Assembly: GCA_947371015.1 (NCBI GenBank)
Contig: CANBNK010000017.1
Span: 1-63,724 of the forward strand
From: Acetobacteraceae bacterium
GTDB lineage: Bacteria; Pseudomonadota; Alphaproteobacteria; Acetobacterales; Acetobacteraceae
Direction: 5' to 3'
Length of the DNA: 63,724 bases
The notes beneath the pieces are model-generated. The model searched no databases and was not told the origin of the DNA. It saw nothing but the letters and a program-made list of their open reading frames with translations. Position 1 is the first letter of the stretch; the number at the start of each line of letters is the position of its first letter. The translations under genes were made by a program, and so were the position numbers. Of the stretch, positions 7,752 through 15,938 are shown piece by piece.

Positions 7752-8375
7752 TCAGCCCAGGCGGCGCGCCGGCACGCCGCCCACCGTGGCACCCGCCGGT
7801 ACTTCCTGGGTCACCGCCGCGCCGGCGCCCACCACGGCATCGGCGCCGATGACCGCGCCGACCACGCAGCAGCTCCCGGCCCCCAGCAGCGCACGCGCGC
7901 CCACCGTGACATGGCCGGGCAGCACCGCCCCAGGCGCCACATGGGCGCCCACGCCGATATCGGCGTCGTGCTCGACGATGCAGCCGCTGTTCAGGATGGC
8001 AAAGTCGCCGACCCGCGCGCTGGCGCCCAGCACCACCCGGGGCAGCACCACCACGCCCTGCCCCAGGCTGGCGCTGCCGGCCAGTATCGCGCTGGGGTGG
8101 ACCAGGGTGGGAAAGCCGAAGCCCAGGGCCCGTAGCCGCGCCGCCGCCGCCAGCCGGGCGCCGTTGTGACCAATGGCCACCACCGCCTTCCGCACGCCGG
8201 CCGTCCATAGCCGGGGCAGCACCGACTCATCGCCCAGCACTGGCACGCCCAGCACCGGCCCGGCCGGCGGGTTGCCATCGACCAGGCCAGCCAGGTCCCA
8301 GCCGCCCAGCGCGCGCAGCAACTCCACCAGCGTGCGGCCGTGGCCGCCGGCGCCCAGGATGACCAGAGCCGACAT
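7752..8375 (-). CDS. NeuD/PglD-family sugar O- or N-acyltransferase
   Basis: A 207-residue acyltransferase with two parts: an N-terminal Rossmann-like PglD_N domain (ILGAGGHGRTLVELL at residues 5-19) that binds the nucleotide sugar, and a C-terminal left-handed beta helix of hexapeptide repeats (about residues 90-200, for example ILAGSASLGQGVVVLP). The likely catalytic histidine lies in NSGCIVEHDADIG. Enzymes of this family acetylate UDP-amino sugars or sialic acid for surface glycans using acetyl-CoA. It stands alone between a convergent kinase gene and a divergent secreted protein, so its pathway partner is not in the window. Confidence 0.87.
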   Translation of the reverse strand: MSALVILGAGGHGRTLVELLRALGGWDLAGLVDGNPPAGPVLGVPVLGDESVLPRLWTAGVRKAVVAIGHNGARLAAAARLRALGFGFPTLVHPSAILAGSASLGQGVVVLPRVVLGASARVGDFAILNSGCIVEHDADIGVGAHVAPGAVLPGHVTVGARALLGAGSCCVVGAVIGADAVVGAGAAVTQEVPAGATVGGVPARRLG

Positions 8376-8421
8376 TCACCCTCCTCCGGGTTTCGCGGCG
8401 GGGGTATAACCTGTTTCGTCC

Positions 8422-9510
8422 ATGTCAGAACCTCTCCACCGCCGCGGCCTGCTGGCTGCCCCCTTCGCCCTCCCGCTGGTGCTGCCACGGCCTGCGCTGG
8501 CGCAGACGCCGCGTGGGCCCGCGCCCACGGCACTGTCGGTCGCCCCCCCCTCAGCACCCCTGGTGGCTCCCCTGGTGGCTCCCCTGGGCGCACCCTGGCG
8601 CGGCGTCAACATGTCGCAGGTGGAAAGCCACCCCTTTGGCGGCCCCGACGCCCGGCTTTCGCTGCGCCGTGCCGCCGCCAGCGGCGTCGATGCGGTCGCC
8701 ATCGTGCCCTTCCTCTGGCAGTCCGGCAGCACCAGCCCGGATGTCAGCCTGGGCAGCGACATGTCGGCCGAGCAACTGCGGGAGGGCATCCGCCAGGCGC
8801 GGGAGCTGGGCCTGCGCGTGCTGGTCAAGCCGCACCTCTGGGTGCAAGGCGGCCAGCCCGGCCAGATCATGCTGCCCAACGCCGAAGCATGGCGCCGCTG
8901 GTTCGCCAGCTACACCAACGCGCTGTTGCAGGTGGCCAAGGTGGCGCAGGAGGCAGGGGCGGAGGCCTTCTCCATCGGCTCCGGCCTGTCGCGCAGCTTG
9001 GCGCGGGCGGAATGGCGCGGCGTGGTCGGGTCGGTGCGTGGGGTGTTCCGCGGCAAGCTGATCCAGGTGGTGGACAGCACCGAGATGGCCGACCAAGTGC
9101 AGCACTGGGACCAGCTGGATGCCATCGGCCTGAAGCTGTACCCCGCGCTGGGCCGTGACGACGGCCCCGAGGAATGGGCCCCCGTACTGCGGCGCGAGGC
9201 CGACCGGATCGACCGCCTGGCCGCCCGCTGGCGCCGCCGGGTCTGGGTGGCCGAGGTTGGCCTGCGCAGCGCCGCCGGCGCCGCCGCGCGCCCCTGGGAA
9301 GTGGTGGAGGACCGCCGCACCCAGCCCGACCCGCGGGTGCAGGCGGAAGTGCTGGCCCGTTGGCTGCACGCGCTGGACCGGCCGAGCGTGGAAGCGGTGC
9401 TGATCTGGCGCTGGTTCACCGACCCGTTGCGCGGCGGCCCGCAGGACAGCGACTTCACCGTGCAGAACAAGCTGGCCGAAGGCGTGATGCTGGGCGCCTG
9501 GGCGCGCTGA
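8422..9510 (+). CDS. Secreted glycoside hydrolase-like TIM barrel (GH113-like)
   Basis: A 362-residue exported protein. The N-terminus (EPLHRRGLLAAPFALPLVLP, ending ALAQ) is a signal peptide with a twin-arginine look, followed by a Pro/Ala linker (APLVAPLVAPLGAP) coded by a small 12-bp tandem repeat. The remaining ~310 residues resemble GH113-type barrels: strands such as VDAVAIVPFLWQSG, LRVLVKPHLWV, AIGLKLYP and WVAEVGLRS, the last carrying a Glu where a catalytic nucleophile is expected. GH113 enzymes cleave beta-mannans, but activity here is inference. It shares a 46-base divergent promoter region with the NeuD-like gene. A perfect hairpin spans its stop codon. Confidence 0.65.
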   Translation: MSEPLHRRGLLAAPFALPLVLPRPALAQTPRGPAPTALSVAPPSAPLVAPLVAPLGAPWRGVNMSQVESHPFGGPDARLSLRRAAASGVDAVAIVPFLWQSGSTSPDVSLGSDMSAEQLREGIRQARELGLRVLVKPHLWVQGGQPGQIMLPNAEAWRRWFASYTNALLQVAKVAQEAGAEAFSIGSGLSRSLARAEWRGVVGSVRGVFRGKLIQVVDSTEMADQVQHWDQLDAIGLKLYPALGRDDGPEEWAPVLRREADRIDRLAARWRRRVWVAEVGLRSAAGAAARPWEVVEDRRTQPDPRVQAEVLARWLHALDRPSVEAVLIWRWFTDPLRGGPQDSDFTVQNKLAEGVMLGAWAR

Positions 9511-9529
9511 TCGGCAGACGCCGATCAGC
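9506..9529 (+). terminator. Perfect 10-bp stem at the end of the GH113-like gene
   Basis: GCTGATCGGC (9506-9515), AGAC loop, GCCGATCAGC (9520-9529). The left arm contains the TGA stop of the gene. There is no clear U tract after it, so it may terminate weakly or protect the 3' end. It lies between convergent genes. Confidence 0.55.
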
Positions 9530-9591
9530 TTGCGTAGGACCGGCGATTCACGCCCTTCGGCGCCAGCGCCTCGGACGACCGCGGTCGGGCT

Positions 9592-10557
9592 TCAACTTGG
9601 CCGCGCCAGCCCGGCCCGCTTCAGGATATCGCCCCACATCGCCGTCTCGGCCCTGATCTGGGCGGCGAATTCGGCGGGCGTATTGGCCGCGGCCACGCTG
9701 CCAAACCCGGCCATGCGGCGCTGGATATCCGGGTCCGCCACCATGCGCCGCGCCGTCTCCGACAGCTTCTCCACCACCGGGCGCGGCGTGGCGGCCGGCG
9801 CGAACAGCGCATTCCAGCTGACCACGTCGAAGCCGGCGAAGCCCAGCTCCTGCATCGTCGGCACGTCCGGCATCTGTGCGCTGCGCTGGGCAGTGGAAAC
9901 CGCGAAGGCGCGCGCCACGCCGCCCTGCACCAGCGGCAGCGCGTCCGACATGTTGGCGAACATCAGGTCGATATCGCCCGAGGTCAGCGACTGCGCCGCC
10001 TGCGACCCGCTGCGGAACGGCACATGGGTGAACTTGGCCGCCGCCAGCACCTCCAGCACCAGCATGGAGACATGCATCAGTCCGCCGATGCCGGAGGAGC
10101 CACAGGTCAGCCGCTCCGGCGCCGCCTTGGCCGCGGCCACCACATCCTGGGTGCTGCCGAAGGGCAGCGCCTTACGCCCCAGCAGCACCAGCGCGTTGGT
10201 CGAGAGCAGCGAGACCGGCGCCAAATCCACCTGCGGGTCGTAGGGCAGCCGTTCCAGCGCCGGCGCCACGCTGATGCTGCCGATACTGCCGACCAGAAAC
10301 AGCGAGCCATCCGGCGCCGCCTTGGCCACCGCGTCGCTGCCGACGATGCCGCCCGCGCCGCCCCGATTCTCCACCACCACGGAAACGCCCAGCGCCTGCG
10401 TCATCCACTGCGCCGAAAGTCGGCCGACCAGGTCCGTGTTGCCGCCGGGCGCGAAGGGCACCAGGAAGCGCACCGTGCGGTCCGGCCAGTTCTGCGCGCG
10501 GGCCGGCGCCGCCAGGCCAAGCAGTGGGGCGGCAAGCAGGGCGCGGCGCTTGATCAT
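9592..10557 (-). CDS. Bug/TctC-family periplasmic solute-binding protein
   Basis: A 321-residue exported binding protein with a typical signal peptide (RRALLAAPLLGLAAPARAQ) and Bug landmarks: VRFLVPFAPGGNTDLVGR near residues 29-46, VVENRGGAGGIVGSDAVAKA and the closing helix FAAQIRAETAMWGDILKRAGL. The family binds carboxylates (tricarboxylates, aromatic acids, nicotinate) and in part serves TctAB carriers. No TctA/TctB is present here. It lies 4 bases downstream of ubiD, so it is in one operon with ubiX-ubiD. This suggests it delivers or senses the aromatic or alpha,beta-unsaturated acid that UbiD decarboxylates. That link is inference. Confidence 0.9.
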   Translation of the reverse strand: MIKRRALLAAPLLGLAAPARAQNWPDRTVRFLVPFAPGGNTDLVGRLSAQWMTQALGVSVVVENRGGAGGIVGSDAVAKAAPDGSLFLVGSIGSISVAPALERLPYDPQVDLAPVSLLSTNALVLLGRKALPFGSTQDVVAAAKAAPERLTCGSSGIGGLMHVSMLVLEVLAAAKFTHVPFRSGSQAAQSLTSGDIDLMFANMSDALPLVQGGVARAFAVSTAQRSAQMPDVPTMQELGFAGFDVVSWNALFAPAATPRPVVEKLSETARRMVADPDIQRRMAGFGSVAAANTPAEFAAQIRAETAMWGDILKRAGLARPS

Positions 10558-10561
10558 GGCA

Positions 10562-11968
10562 TCACTCCATCAGGCTGCGGTCGATCACGTCCCGGTCGAA
10601 GCAAAGCCTGTGCCGCTCGATCTCCACCTGCTTGAAGGCGACGCGGGTGAAGCGCTCGCGCTCCTCCGGCGGCACCGTCGCGTCGATGCCCAGCTTGGCG
10701 CGGATGCCGTTGCGCCCGGCGCGAACATACTCGTGCCCGCGCGCCTCGGGGATGACGATGAGGTCGCGCGACGCTTCCATGCGCGTGGCCAGCGCGTACT
10801 CCACGTCGTTCCAATCGCGGATGTCGATATCGTCATCCACGACGATGACCAGGTCCAGATCCTTCAGCGCGGCGAAGGCGGCCAGCATGGCGTTGCGCTG
10901 CAAACCCTCATGCGTCGGCAGCGTCTTCTTCACCTGGATGATCGCGTGGAAGCGGTGCAGCCCGCCCGCGGTCATGTCGGCATCCACCACGATTGGGACC
11001 GCCGGCTGCACCGCCTTCAGCAGGCTGGCCTCCAGCACATACTTCCGCAGCATCACCGTCTCGCGCCCATAGCCGTTGATGGCGGGGTAGATCGGCTTGC
11101 GGCGATGCGTGACGGCGGAGACCACGATGACCGGCGCCGGTGCGGCCGGCGCGGCGAAGCCAACGAACTCGCCGAACGGCCCTTCGCTGATCGTCTCGCT
11201 CGGCTGGATGAAGCCCTCGATGACGATCTCGGTTTCCGCCGGCACCGGCAGCGGCACGGTGATGCCCTGGGTGATCGGCAACGCCCGGCCGGAAAGCCCC
11301 CCGGCCACGGCCAGCTCGTCCATGTTTTCTGGTAGTTGGCTGCCCATGGTGGCGGCGGTGTACTGCAACGCAATGTCGGTGCCGAGGCAGATCGCGATCG
11401 GCAGCGCCTGGCCCAGCTTCTGCGCGCGTTCAAACGCCAGGCGCAGGTGCCGGCCATAGTCCAGCTTGATGCCGAGGCGGTCCGGCCCGACCACCTGCAA
11501 GCGGTGGTAGCTGGCATTGCAGACGCCACTGTCGGGGTCGCGGCAGATCACCACGCCGGCGGTGATGAAGCGCCCGCCATCGCCCGGCGCATGGCGCAGC
11601 ACCGGCAGCAACTTGCCAAGGTCGAACCCGGTCTTCAGCACTACCTGCTGGCAGGGCGCATGCGAGACTTCGACAGGCTCAATCGGCCCACCCAAGGCGC
11701 GGGTGATGAAGCTGCGCAGCACGCGGAAATCGGTGCCGAAGGCGGCTTCCACATTCTCCCGGCAGCACAGCAGGTTGCCGACAATCGGCAGGTCGTGGCC
11801 CTCGATGTCGTTGAACAGCAGCGCCGGCCCGCCATCCAGCTGCTTCATCATGCTGGCGATCTCGAACTCGGTGGAGACCTGGCCCGTCACCGCCTGCAGC
11901 CGCTGCGCGTCCTGCATGCGGCGCAACGCCGCGCGGAAGCGCGTGTCCAGCACCAACTCGTTGCTCAT
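10562..11968 (-). CDS. UbiD-family prenyl-FMN-dependent (de)carboxylase
   Basis: A 468-residue decarboxylase of the UbiD family, which uses prenylated FMN to decarboxylate (or carboxylate) aromatic or alpha,beta-unsaturated acids in the cytoplasm. Family stretches visible include GGRFITAGVVICRDPDSGVC, IVIEGFIQP followed by EGPFGEFVGF, KPIYPAINGYGRE and DLVIVVDDDIDIRDWNDVEYA. The start ATG at 11968 overlaps the UbiX stop by ATGA. A longer frame back to 12283 would run through UbiX and is rejected. The gene directly follows ubiX, its cofactor-making partner, and precedes a Bug binding protein rather than ubiquinone genes. A catabolic role is therefore more likely than ubiquinone synthesis. Confidence 0.9.
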   Translation of the reverse strand: MSNELVLDTRFRAALRRMQDAQRLQAVTGQVSTEFEIASMMKQLDGGPALLFNDIEGHDLPIVGNLLCCRENVEAAFGTDFRVLRSFITRALGGPIEPVEVSHAPCQQVVLKTGFDLGKLLPVLRHAPGDGGRFITAGVVICRDPDSGVCNASYHRLQVVGPDRLGIKLDYGRHLRLAFERAQKLGQALPIAICLGTDIALQYTAATMGSQLPENMDELAVAGGLSGRALPITQGITVPLPVPAETEIVIEGFIQPSETISEGPFGEFVGFAAPAAPAPVIVVSAVTHRRKPIYPAINGYGRETVMLRKYVLEASLLKAVQPAVPIVVDADMTAGGLHRFHAIIQVKKTLPTHEGLQRNAMLAAFAALKDLDLVIVVDDDIDIRDWNDVEYALATRMEASRDLIVIPEARGHEYVRAGRNGIRAKLGIDATVPPEERERFTRVAFKQVEIERHRLCFDRDVIDRSLME

Positions 11969-12540
11969 GGCTGTTTCCCCAGGCCCTGCCAGCGGCGCAC
12001 CGTGCCGGCATCGATATCGAACAGGTCCAGCACCCGGCCGAGCGTATGGTCCACCATCTCCGCCAGGCTGGCGGGCTTGGCGTAGAAGGCCGGCACCGGC
12101 GGATAGACCACCGCGCCCATCTCCGTCACCTGCGCCATGTTGCGGATATGGCCGAGGTGCAGCGGCGTCTCGCGCAGCATCAGCACCAGGCGGCGGCGTT
12201 CCTTCAGCACCACATCGGCGGAGCGAGACAGCAGGTTTGGCGTCACGCCGGTGGCAATCTCGGCCAGCGTCTTCACGCTGCACGGCGCCACCACCATGCC
12301 CAGCGTGCGGAAGCTGCCCGACGAACAGGCATCGGCCAGGTCGCCATGCGCGTGCACCACATCGGCCAGCGCCTCCACCTGCTTCACGCTGTAGTCGGTC
12401 TCTGTCGCCAGCGTGATCCGCGCGGTCTGCGACATGATCAGATGAGTCTCGACCCCGCTGCCCTTCAGCAACTCCAGCAGCCGCACGCCATAGATGGCCC
12501 CGGACGCCCCGGAAATGCCGACGATCAAACGCTGTGACAT
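11965..12540 (-). CDS. ubiX: UbiX-type flavin prenyltransferase
   Basis: A 191-residue flavin prenyltransferase that joins dimethylallyl phosphate to FMN, giving the prenyl-FMN cofactor of UbiD. The N-terminal GISGASGAIYGVRLLELL is the signature FMN/phosphate-binding loop. LGMVVAPCSVKTLAEIATG near the middle and the C-terminal stretch RRLVLMLRETPLHLGHIRNM contain the conserved Arg and Glu of the active site. It precedes ubiD with a 4-base overlap. The gene may serve this UbiD only or also the ubiquinone pathway. The gap to moeA upstream is 44 bases, so read-through from the molybdenum operon is possible. Confidence 0.93.
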   Translation of the reverse strand: MSQRLIVGISGASGAIYGVRLLELLKGSGVETHLIMSQTARITLATETDYSVKQVEALADVVHAHGDLADACSSGSFRTLGMVVAPCSVKTLAEIATGVTPNLLSRSADVVLKERRRLVLMLRETPLHLGHIRNMAQVTEMGAVVYPPVPAFYAKPASLAEMVDHTLGRVLDLFDIDAGTVRRWQGLGKQP

Positions 12541-12584
12541 CGAAGTTCCTATCGAGCGGGTGGCGCGGCGCTCAGCAGTCGCGC

Positions 12585-13829
12585 TCAGAAGCAGGCGGCG
12601 AAGGGCAGCACGTCCACGGTATCGCCGGGCGCCACCGCCGTCACCTCCTCGCCCAACTCGGCGAAGGCGTCGCATTCGGTCAGGCTGGTCAGCAGCCCGG
12701 CGCCCTCGCGTTCGAATTTCTCTGCGAGCGGCAGCGGCGCACCTGGCGCCAGCCGCACCCGCACATATTCCCGCCGCCCCGCCTTCTTGCGATAGCTGAA
12801 CGCCGCCTGCGCCGGAAACCGCGGCAGCGTCTCGGCCTCCGCGCCGGCCAGCCGCAGGATCAACGGCCGCGCCAGATGCAGGAAGGTGACCACCGCCGCC
12901 ACCGGATTGCCCGGCAGCCCCAGCACCGGGGTGCCGCCGATAACCCCCATTGCCGCGGGGCGCCCGGGCTTCACCGCCAGCCGCCAGAATACCAGGCTGC
13001 CGCCCTGCTGGATGGCGCTGCGGACGTGGTCTTCCTCGCCCGTGGAAACCCCGCCGCTGGTCAGCAGCAGGTCATGCGCGCCAGCCGCCGCCGCCAGCGC
13101 CTGCGTGGTTGCGGCAGCATTGTCGGGCAGGATGCCCAAGTCCCTCGCCGCAACCGGCAGCCCGCCCAGCAGCGCCAGCAGGGTGAACCTGTTGCTGTCA
13201 TAGGTCTGCGCCGGCCCCAGCGTGGTGCCCGGCGAGGCCAACTCATCCCCAGTGGAAAACACGCCGACGCGCACCAGCGGCCGCACTGCCAGTGTCGCGT
13301 TGCCCAGCGCCGCCGCCAGTCCGATCTGCGGCGCGTGCAGCCGCGTTCCCTCGGCCAGCGCCACGGCGCCCAGCGCCACATCCTCGCCGGCCGGGCGGGC
13401 ATTGGCGCCGGGCTTCAGGCCAGGCGGCACCAGCACCGCGCCATCGGCCTCACGCGCGTCTTCCTGCATCAGCACGCTGTCAGCGCCGCGCGGCATCGGT
13501 GCACCGGTAAAAATCCGCATTGCGGCGCCGGCCGGCAGCGCGCCACCGCCATGCCCGGCGGCGATGCGCCCCGCCAGCACCAGCGCCGTCTCGCCAGCAC
13601 CCAGGTCGGCGTGGCGGAAGGCGTAGCCATCCACCGCCGCGTTGAAGAAGGGCGGCAGCGCCACGCCAGCCCGCAATGCCTCGGCCAGAACCCGGCCGCG
13701 CGCCGCGTGCAGCGGCACCGTCTCGGCGCCTGCCAGCGGCGGCACTCGCGCGGCGATCAGCGCCTCGGCCTGCTCGACACTCAGCAGGGCGCCACCGAAG
13801 GCGAAGCAGTCGTCGGTCAGCTGCGCCAT
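12585..13829 (-). CDS. moeA: Molybdopterin molybdenumtransferase MoeA
   Basis: MoeA inserts molybdate into adenylylated molybdopterin. The 414-residue protein shows the family's parts: N-terminal domain with FFNAAVDGYAFR near residues 61-72, the MPRGADSVLMQED stretch, the MoCF-binding core with FSTGDEL and TYDSNRF, the GGVSTGEEDHV motif, VLGLPGNPVA, and a C-terminal beta domain (REYVRVRL). It overlaps mobB by 13 bases and follows the formate dehydrogenase genes, so cofactor maturation is coexpressed with a molybdoenzyme. No MogA is seen here. Confidence 0.95.
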   Translation of the reverse strand: MAQLTDDCFAFGGALLSVEQAEALIAARVPPLAGAETVPLHAARGRVLAEALRAGVALPPFFNAAVDGYAFRHADLGAGETALVLAGRIAAGHGGGALPAGAAMRIFTGAPMPRGADSVLMQEDAREADGAVLVPPGLKPGANARPAGEDVALGAVALAEGTRLHAPQIGLAAALGNATLAVRPLVRVGVFSTGDELASPGTTLGPAQTYDSNRFTLLALLGGLPVAARDLGILPDNAAATTQALAAAAGAHDLLLTSGGVSTGEEDHVRSAIQQGGSLVFWRLAVKPGRPAAMGVIGGTPVLGLPGNPVAAVVTFLHLARPLILRLAGAEAETLPRFPAQAAFSYRKKAGRREYVRVRLAPGAPLPLAEKFEREGAGLLTSLTECDAFAELGEEVTAVAPGDTVDVLPFAACF

Positions 13830-14326
13830 GGCGCAACCTCCACCGCGTGGCGCAGCGCCAATGCGGCCACCGCGGCGGCATCGTCCAGCGCGACCCAGGC
13901 CACGCCAGCCGGTGGCGCAACATCGCTGGCCACGCCGACAATCGCGGGGTCTTCCGGATGCAGCCAGGGCTTGCCGTTGGCGCTGCGATGCACCTCCAGC
14001 TTCGGGTGCCCGTCGCGCTTGAAGCCCTCGATGATCACGAGATCGACCGGCGCCAATTGCGACAGCAGGAAGCCGAGGGGCGGCTCCGGCTGCGCGCGCA
14101 ACTCCGTCATCAACGCCCAGCGCTGGCCGGACGAGACAAGCACCTGCTCGGCGCCGGCCTCGCGGTGCTGCCAGCTATCCTTGCCCGGCGTGTCGATATC
14201 GAACCGGTGATGCGCATGCTTGATGGTGGAAACGCGGACCCCGTGCGCCGTCAGGCAGGGGATCAGCCGGGTCAGCAGCGTGGTCTTGCCGGCCCCGCTC
14301 CAACCCGCGAGGCCGATCATCCGCAT
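13817..14326 (-). CDS. mobB: MobB, molybdopterin-guanine dinucleotide biosynthesis GTPase
   Basis: A 169-residue P-loop protein that binds GTP and assists MobA in making the bis-MGD cofactor needed by formate dehydrogenase and NasA. The Walker A motif GWSGAGKTTLLTRL sits at residues 8-21. TIKHAHHRFDIDTPGKDSW and the later VIIEGFKRDGHPKLEV are diagnostic for MobB. The start ATG is at 14326 (an in-frame ATG two codons later is possible). It sits 13 bases after the Fdh gamma-subunit gene and overlaps moeA, placing it between the enzyme and MoeA in one operon. MobA is not in view. Confidence 0.95.
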   Translation of the reverse strand: MRMIGLAGWSGAGKTTLLTRLIPCLTAHGVRVSTIKHAHHRFDIDTPGKDSWQHREAGAEQVLVSSGQRWALMTELRAQPEPPLGFLLSQLAPVDLVIIEGFKRDGHPKLEVHRSANGKPWLHPEDPAIVGVASDVAPPAGVAWVALDDAAAVAALALRHAVEVAPWRS

Positions 14327-14339
14327 CGGACGCGCCTGG

Positions 14340-15326
14340 TCAGTCCGCGCCGGCGGTCTTGGCGCCCGGTTCGATCACGGTGCGCGCCTTGGCTAGTTCC
14401 TGGTCCACCCAAAGGCTGTGGTGCTCCTTGGCCCAATTGTAGTCCACCTGGCCGGTGGTCATCGCGTCAACCGCGCCTTCCATCCCGACCGAACCGATGT
14501 AGATATGCGCCAGGATAGCCGCAATCATCAGCATGGCCAGCACGCCGTGAATCATGTGCGCCAACTGCTGGCCGGCGATGTCGGTGACGACGAACGGGAA
14601 GACCAGGACATAGCCGGTGATGGCCACGGCAGCCCCGCCCAGCACCGTGATCCAGAACACGCCCTTCTGCCCGGCGTTGAAACGCCCGGCCTGCGGATGC
14701 GAGTTGTTGAGGAAACCGCCGCCGGCCTTCAGCCATTCCAGGTCCAGCGCGTTGGGGATGTTGTCCTTCACCCACAGCAGGAACATCACCACCAGCCCCA
14801 GCACGAAGGGGAAGCTGAGGAAGTTGTGCGCCACCTTGCCCCACATGCTCAGCGTGGTGAACGCCTCCGGCCCCAGCGTCGGCAAGATGATGTAGCGGCC
14901 AAAGGTCAGGTTCAGCCCGCTCAGCATCAGCACGATGAAGCTGCTGGCGACCATCCAATGGTTGGTCCGCTCCAGCAGGTTAAAGCGCGTCAGCGTGCGC
15001 CCAGCCGGGCCGGCGGCGATACGGATGCGCCCCTTGATCATGTAGAACAGCCACAGCAGCGCCAGCACGCCAAGCACCGCCACCGCACCCACGGTGTAGA
15101 GCGTGCGGTTGTGGAACTGGCGCCAGGCCTGCCCTTCCGGCTGCACCAGGTTGCCCGACTTGGTATCGGGGATACTGACGCGGCCACTGATGGTGCCGCC
15201 CTGCAGCGCGCGTTGCAGTTCCAGTTCCTCGGCCGAGGTCTGGTCCCGCGCGGTGAACGGCACGGTGTTCTGCGCAACAGCCGGCACCGTGATCAGCAGC
15301 GCCAGGGTGAGGAGAAGCGCGCGCAT
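14340..15326 (-). CDS. Formate dehydrogenase gamma subunit (cytochrome b556)
   Basis: A 328-residue membrane subunit that takes electrons from the FeS subunit to the quinone pool through two haems b. It has a signal-like first helix (MRALLLTLALLITVPAVAQ), a periplasmic stretch to about residue 75, then transmembrane helices near 80-100, 125-150, 165-190, 225-250 and 262-285. Histidines at helix ends (FNLLERTNHWMVASSF, MWGKVAHNFLSFPF, GQQLAHMIHGVLAML, AHIYIG) are the expected haem ligands. The start at 15326 overlaps the FdhB stop by one base (TGATG). A longer in-frame extension upstream lies inside FdhB and is not real. The N-terminal extension before the first core helix is typical of the alphaproteobacterial form. 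Confidence 0.93.
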   Translation of the reverse strand: MRALLLTLALLITVPAVAQNTVPFTARDQTSAEELELQRALQGGTISGRVSIPDTKSGNLVQPEGQAWRQFHNRTLYTVGAVAVLGVLALLWLFYMIKGRIRIAAGPAGRTLTRFNLLERTNHWMVASSFIVLMLSGLNLTFGRYIILPTLGPEAFTTLSMWGKVAHNFLSFPFVLGLVVMFLLWVKDNIPNALDLEWLKAGGGFLNNSHPQAGRFNAGQKGVFWITVLGGAAVAITGYVLVFPFVVTDIAGQQLAHMIHGVLAMLMIAAILAHIYIGSVGMEGAVDAMTTGQVDYNWAKEHHSLWVDQELAKARTVIEPGAKTAGAD

Positions 15327-15922
15327 CACGCCTGCACCCCTTCCTTGTAGGCGGTACGCCAGCCCCAGGCGCCGCTGCCGTAGCCGCGCTTGGTCACCCG
15401 TTCGCGGTAGATGCTGGCAATGATGTCGCCATCGCCGGCCAGCAGCGCCTTGGTGCTGCACATTTCGGCGCAGAGCGGCAGCTTGCCCTCGGCGATGCGG
15501 TTGGCGCCGTACTGGATGTACTCGGCGGCGCTGTTGTCGGCCTGCGGGCCGCCGGCGCAATAGGTGCACTTGTCCATCTTGCCGCGGCCGCCGAAGTTGC
15601 CGACGCGCGGATACTGCGGCGCGCCGAACGGGCAGGCGTAGAAGCAATAGCCGCAGCCGATGCACAGGTCCTTGTCGTGCAGCACGATGGCGTCGGCCGT
15701 GGTGTAGAAACAGTTCACCGGGCAGACCGCCGCGCAGGGCGCGTCGGTGCAGTGCATGCACGCCATGGAGATGCTGCGCTCGCCGGGCTTGCCGTCGTTC
15801 AGCGTCACCACACGGCGGCGGTTGATGCCCCAGGGCACCTCGTGTTCGTTCTTGCAGGCGGTGACGCAGGCGTTGCATTCGATGCAACGGTCCGCGTCGC
15901 AGAGGAACTTCATGCGAGCCAT
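15326..15922 (-). CDS. Formate dehydrogenase iron-sulphur (beta) subunit
   Basis: A 198-residue electron-transfer subunit with four ferredoxin-type Cys groups: CIECNACVTACKNE near residue 13, CMHCTDAPCAAVCPVNC near 55, CIGCGYCFYACPFG near 86, and the spaced set CTYCAGG...CAEMC near 119-157. This fits four [4Fe-4S] clusters passing electrons from FdhA to the cytochrome b. It lacks the C-terminal membrane anchor of E. coli FdnH and is shorter. The rest of the protein matches the DMSO-reductase-type beta family. It sits between fdhA (16 bases) and the gamma subunit gene (overlapping). Confidence 0.94.
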   Translation of the reverse strand: MARMKFLCDADRCIECNACVTACKNEHEVPWGINRRRVVTLNDGKPGERSISMACMHCTDAPCAAVCPVNCFYTTADAIVLHDKDLCIGCGYCFYACPFGAPQYPRVGNFGGRGKMDKCTYCAGGPQADNSAAEYIQYGANRIAEGKLPLCAEMCSTKALLAGDGDIIASIYRERVTKRGYGSGAWGWRTAYKEGVQA

Positions 15923-15938
15923 TGTGTCAGTCCTCCCC

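Noticed and set aside
8551-8592. 12-bp tandem repeat CTGGTGGCTCCC
   Set aside because: It lies in the coding part for a Pro/Ala linker of the GH113-like protein and keeps the frame. It is ordinary linker repetition, not a regulatory repeat.
9541-9570. A further copy of the intergenic repeat after the GH113-like gene
   Set aside because: It shares only GGCGATTC with the core, which is expected by chance in this composition.
10562-12283. UbiD with an extra ~105 N-terminal residues
   Set aside because: The extension overlaps UbiX in another frame. UbiD proteins normally begin near the ATG at 11968, which overlaps the UbiX stop as ATGA.
14340-15887. Formate dehydrogenase gamma subunit with a 187-residue N-terminal extension
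   Set aside because: The extra part is the out-of-frame complement of the FeS subunit gene and is not protein-like. The ATG at 15326 gives a proper signal-like helix.
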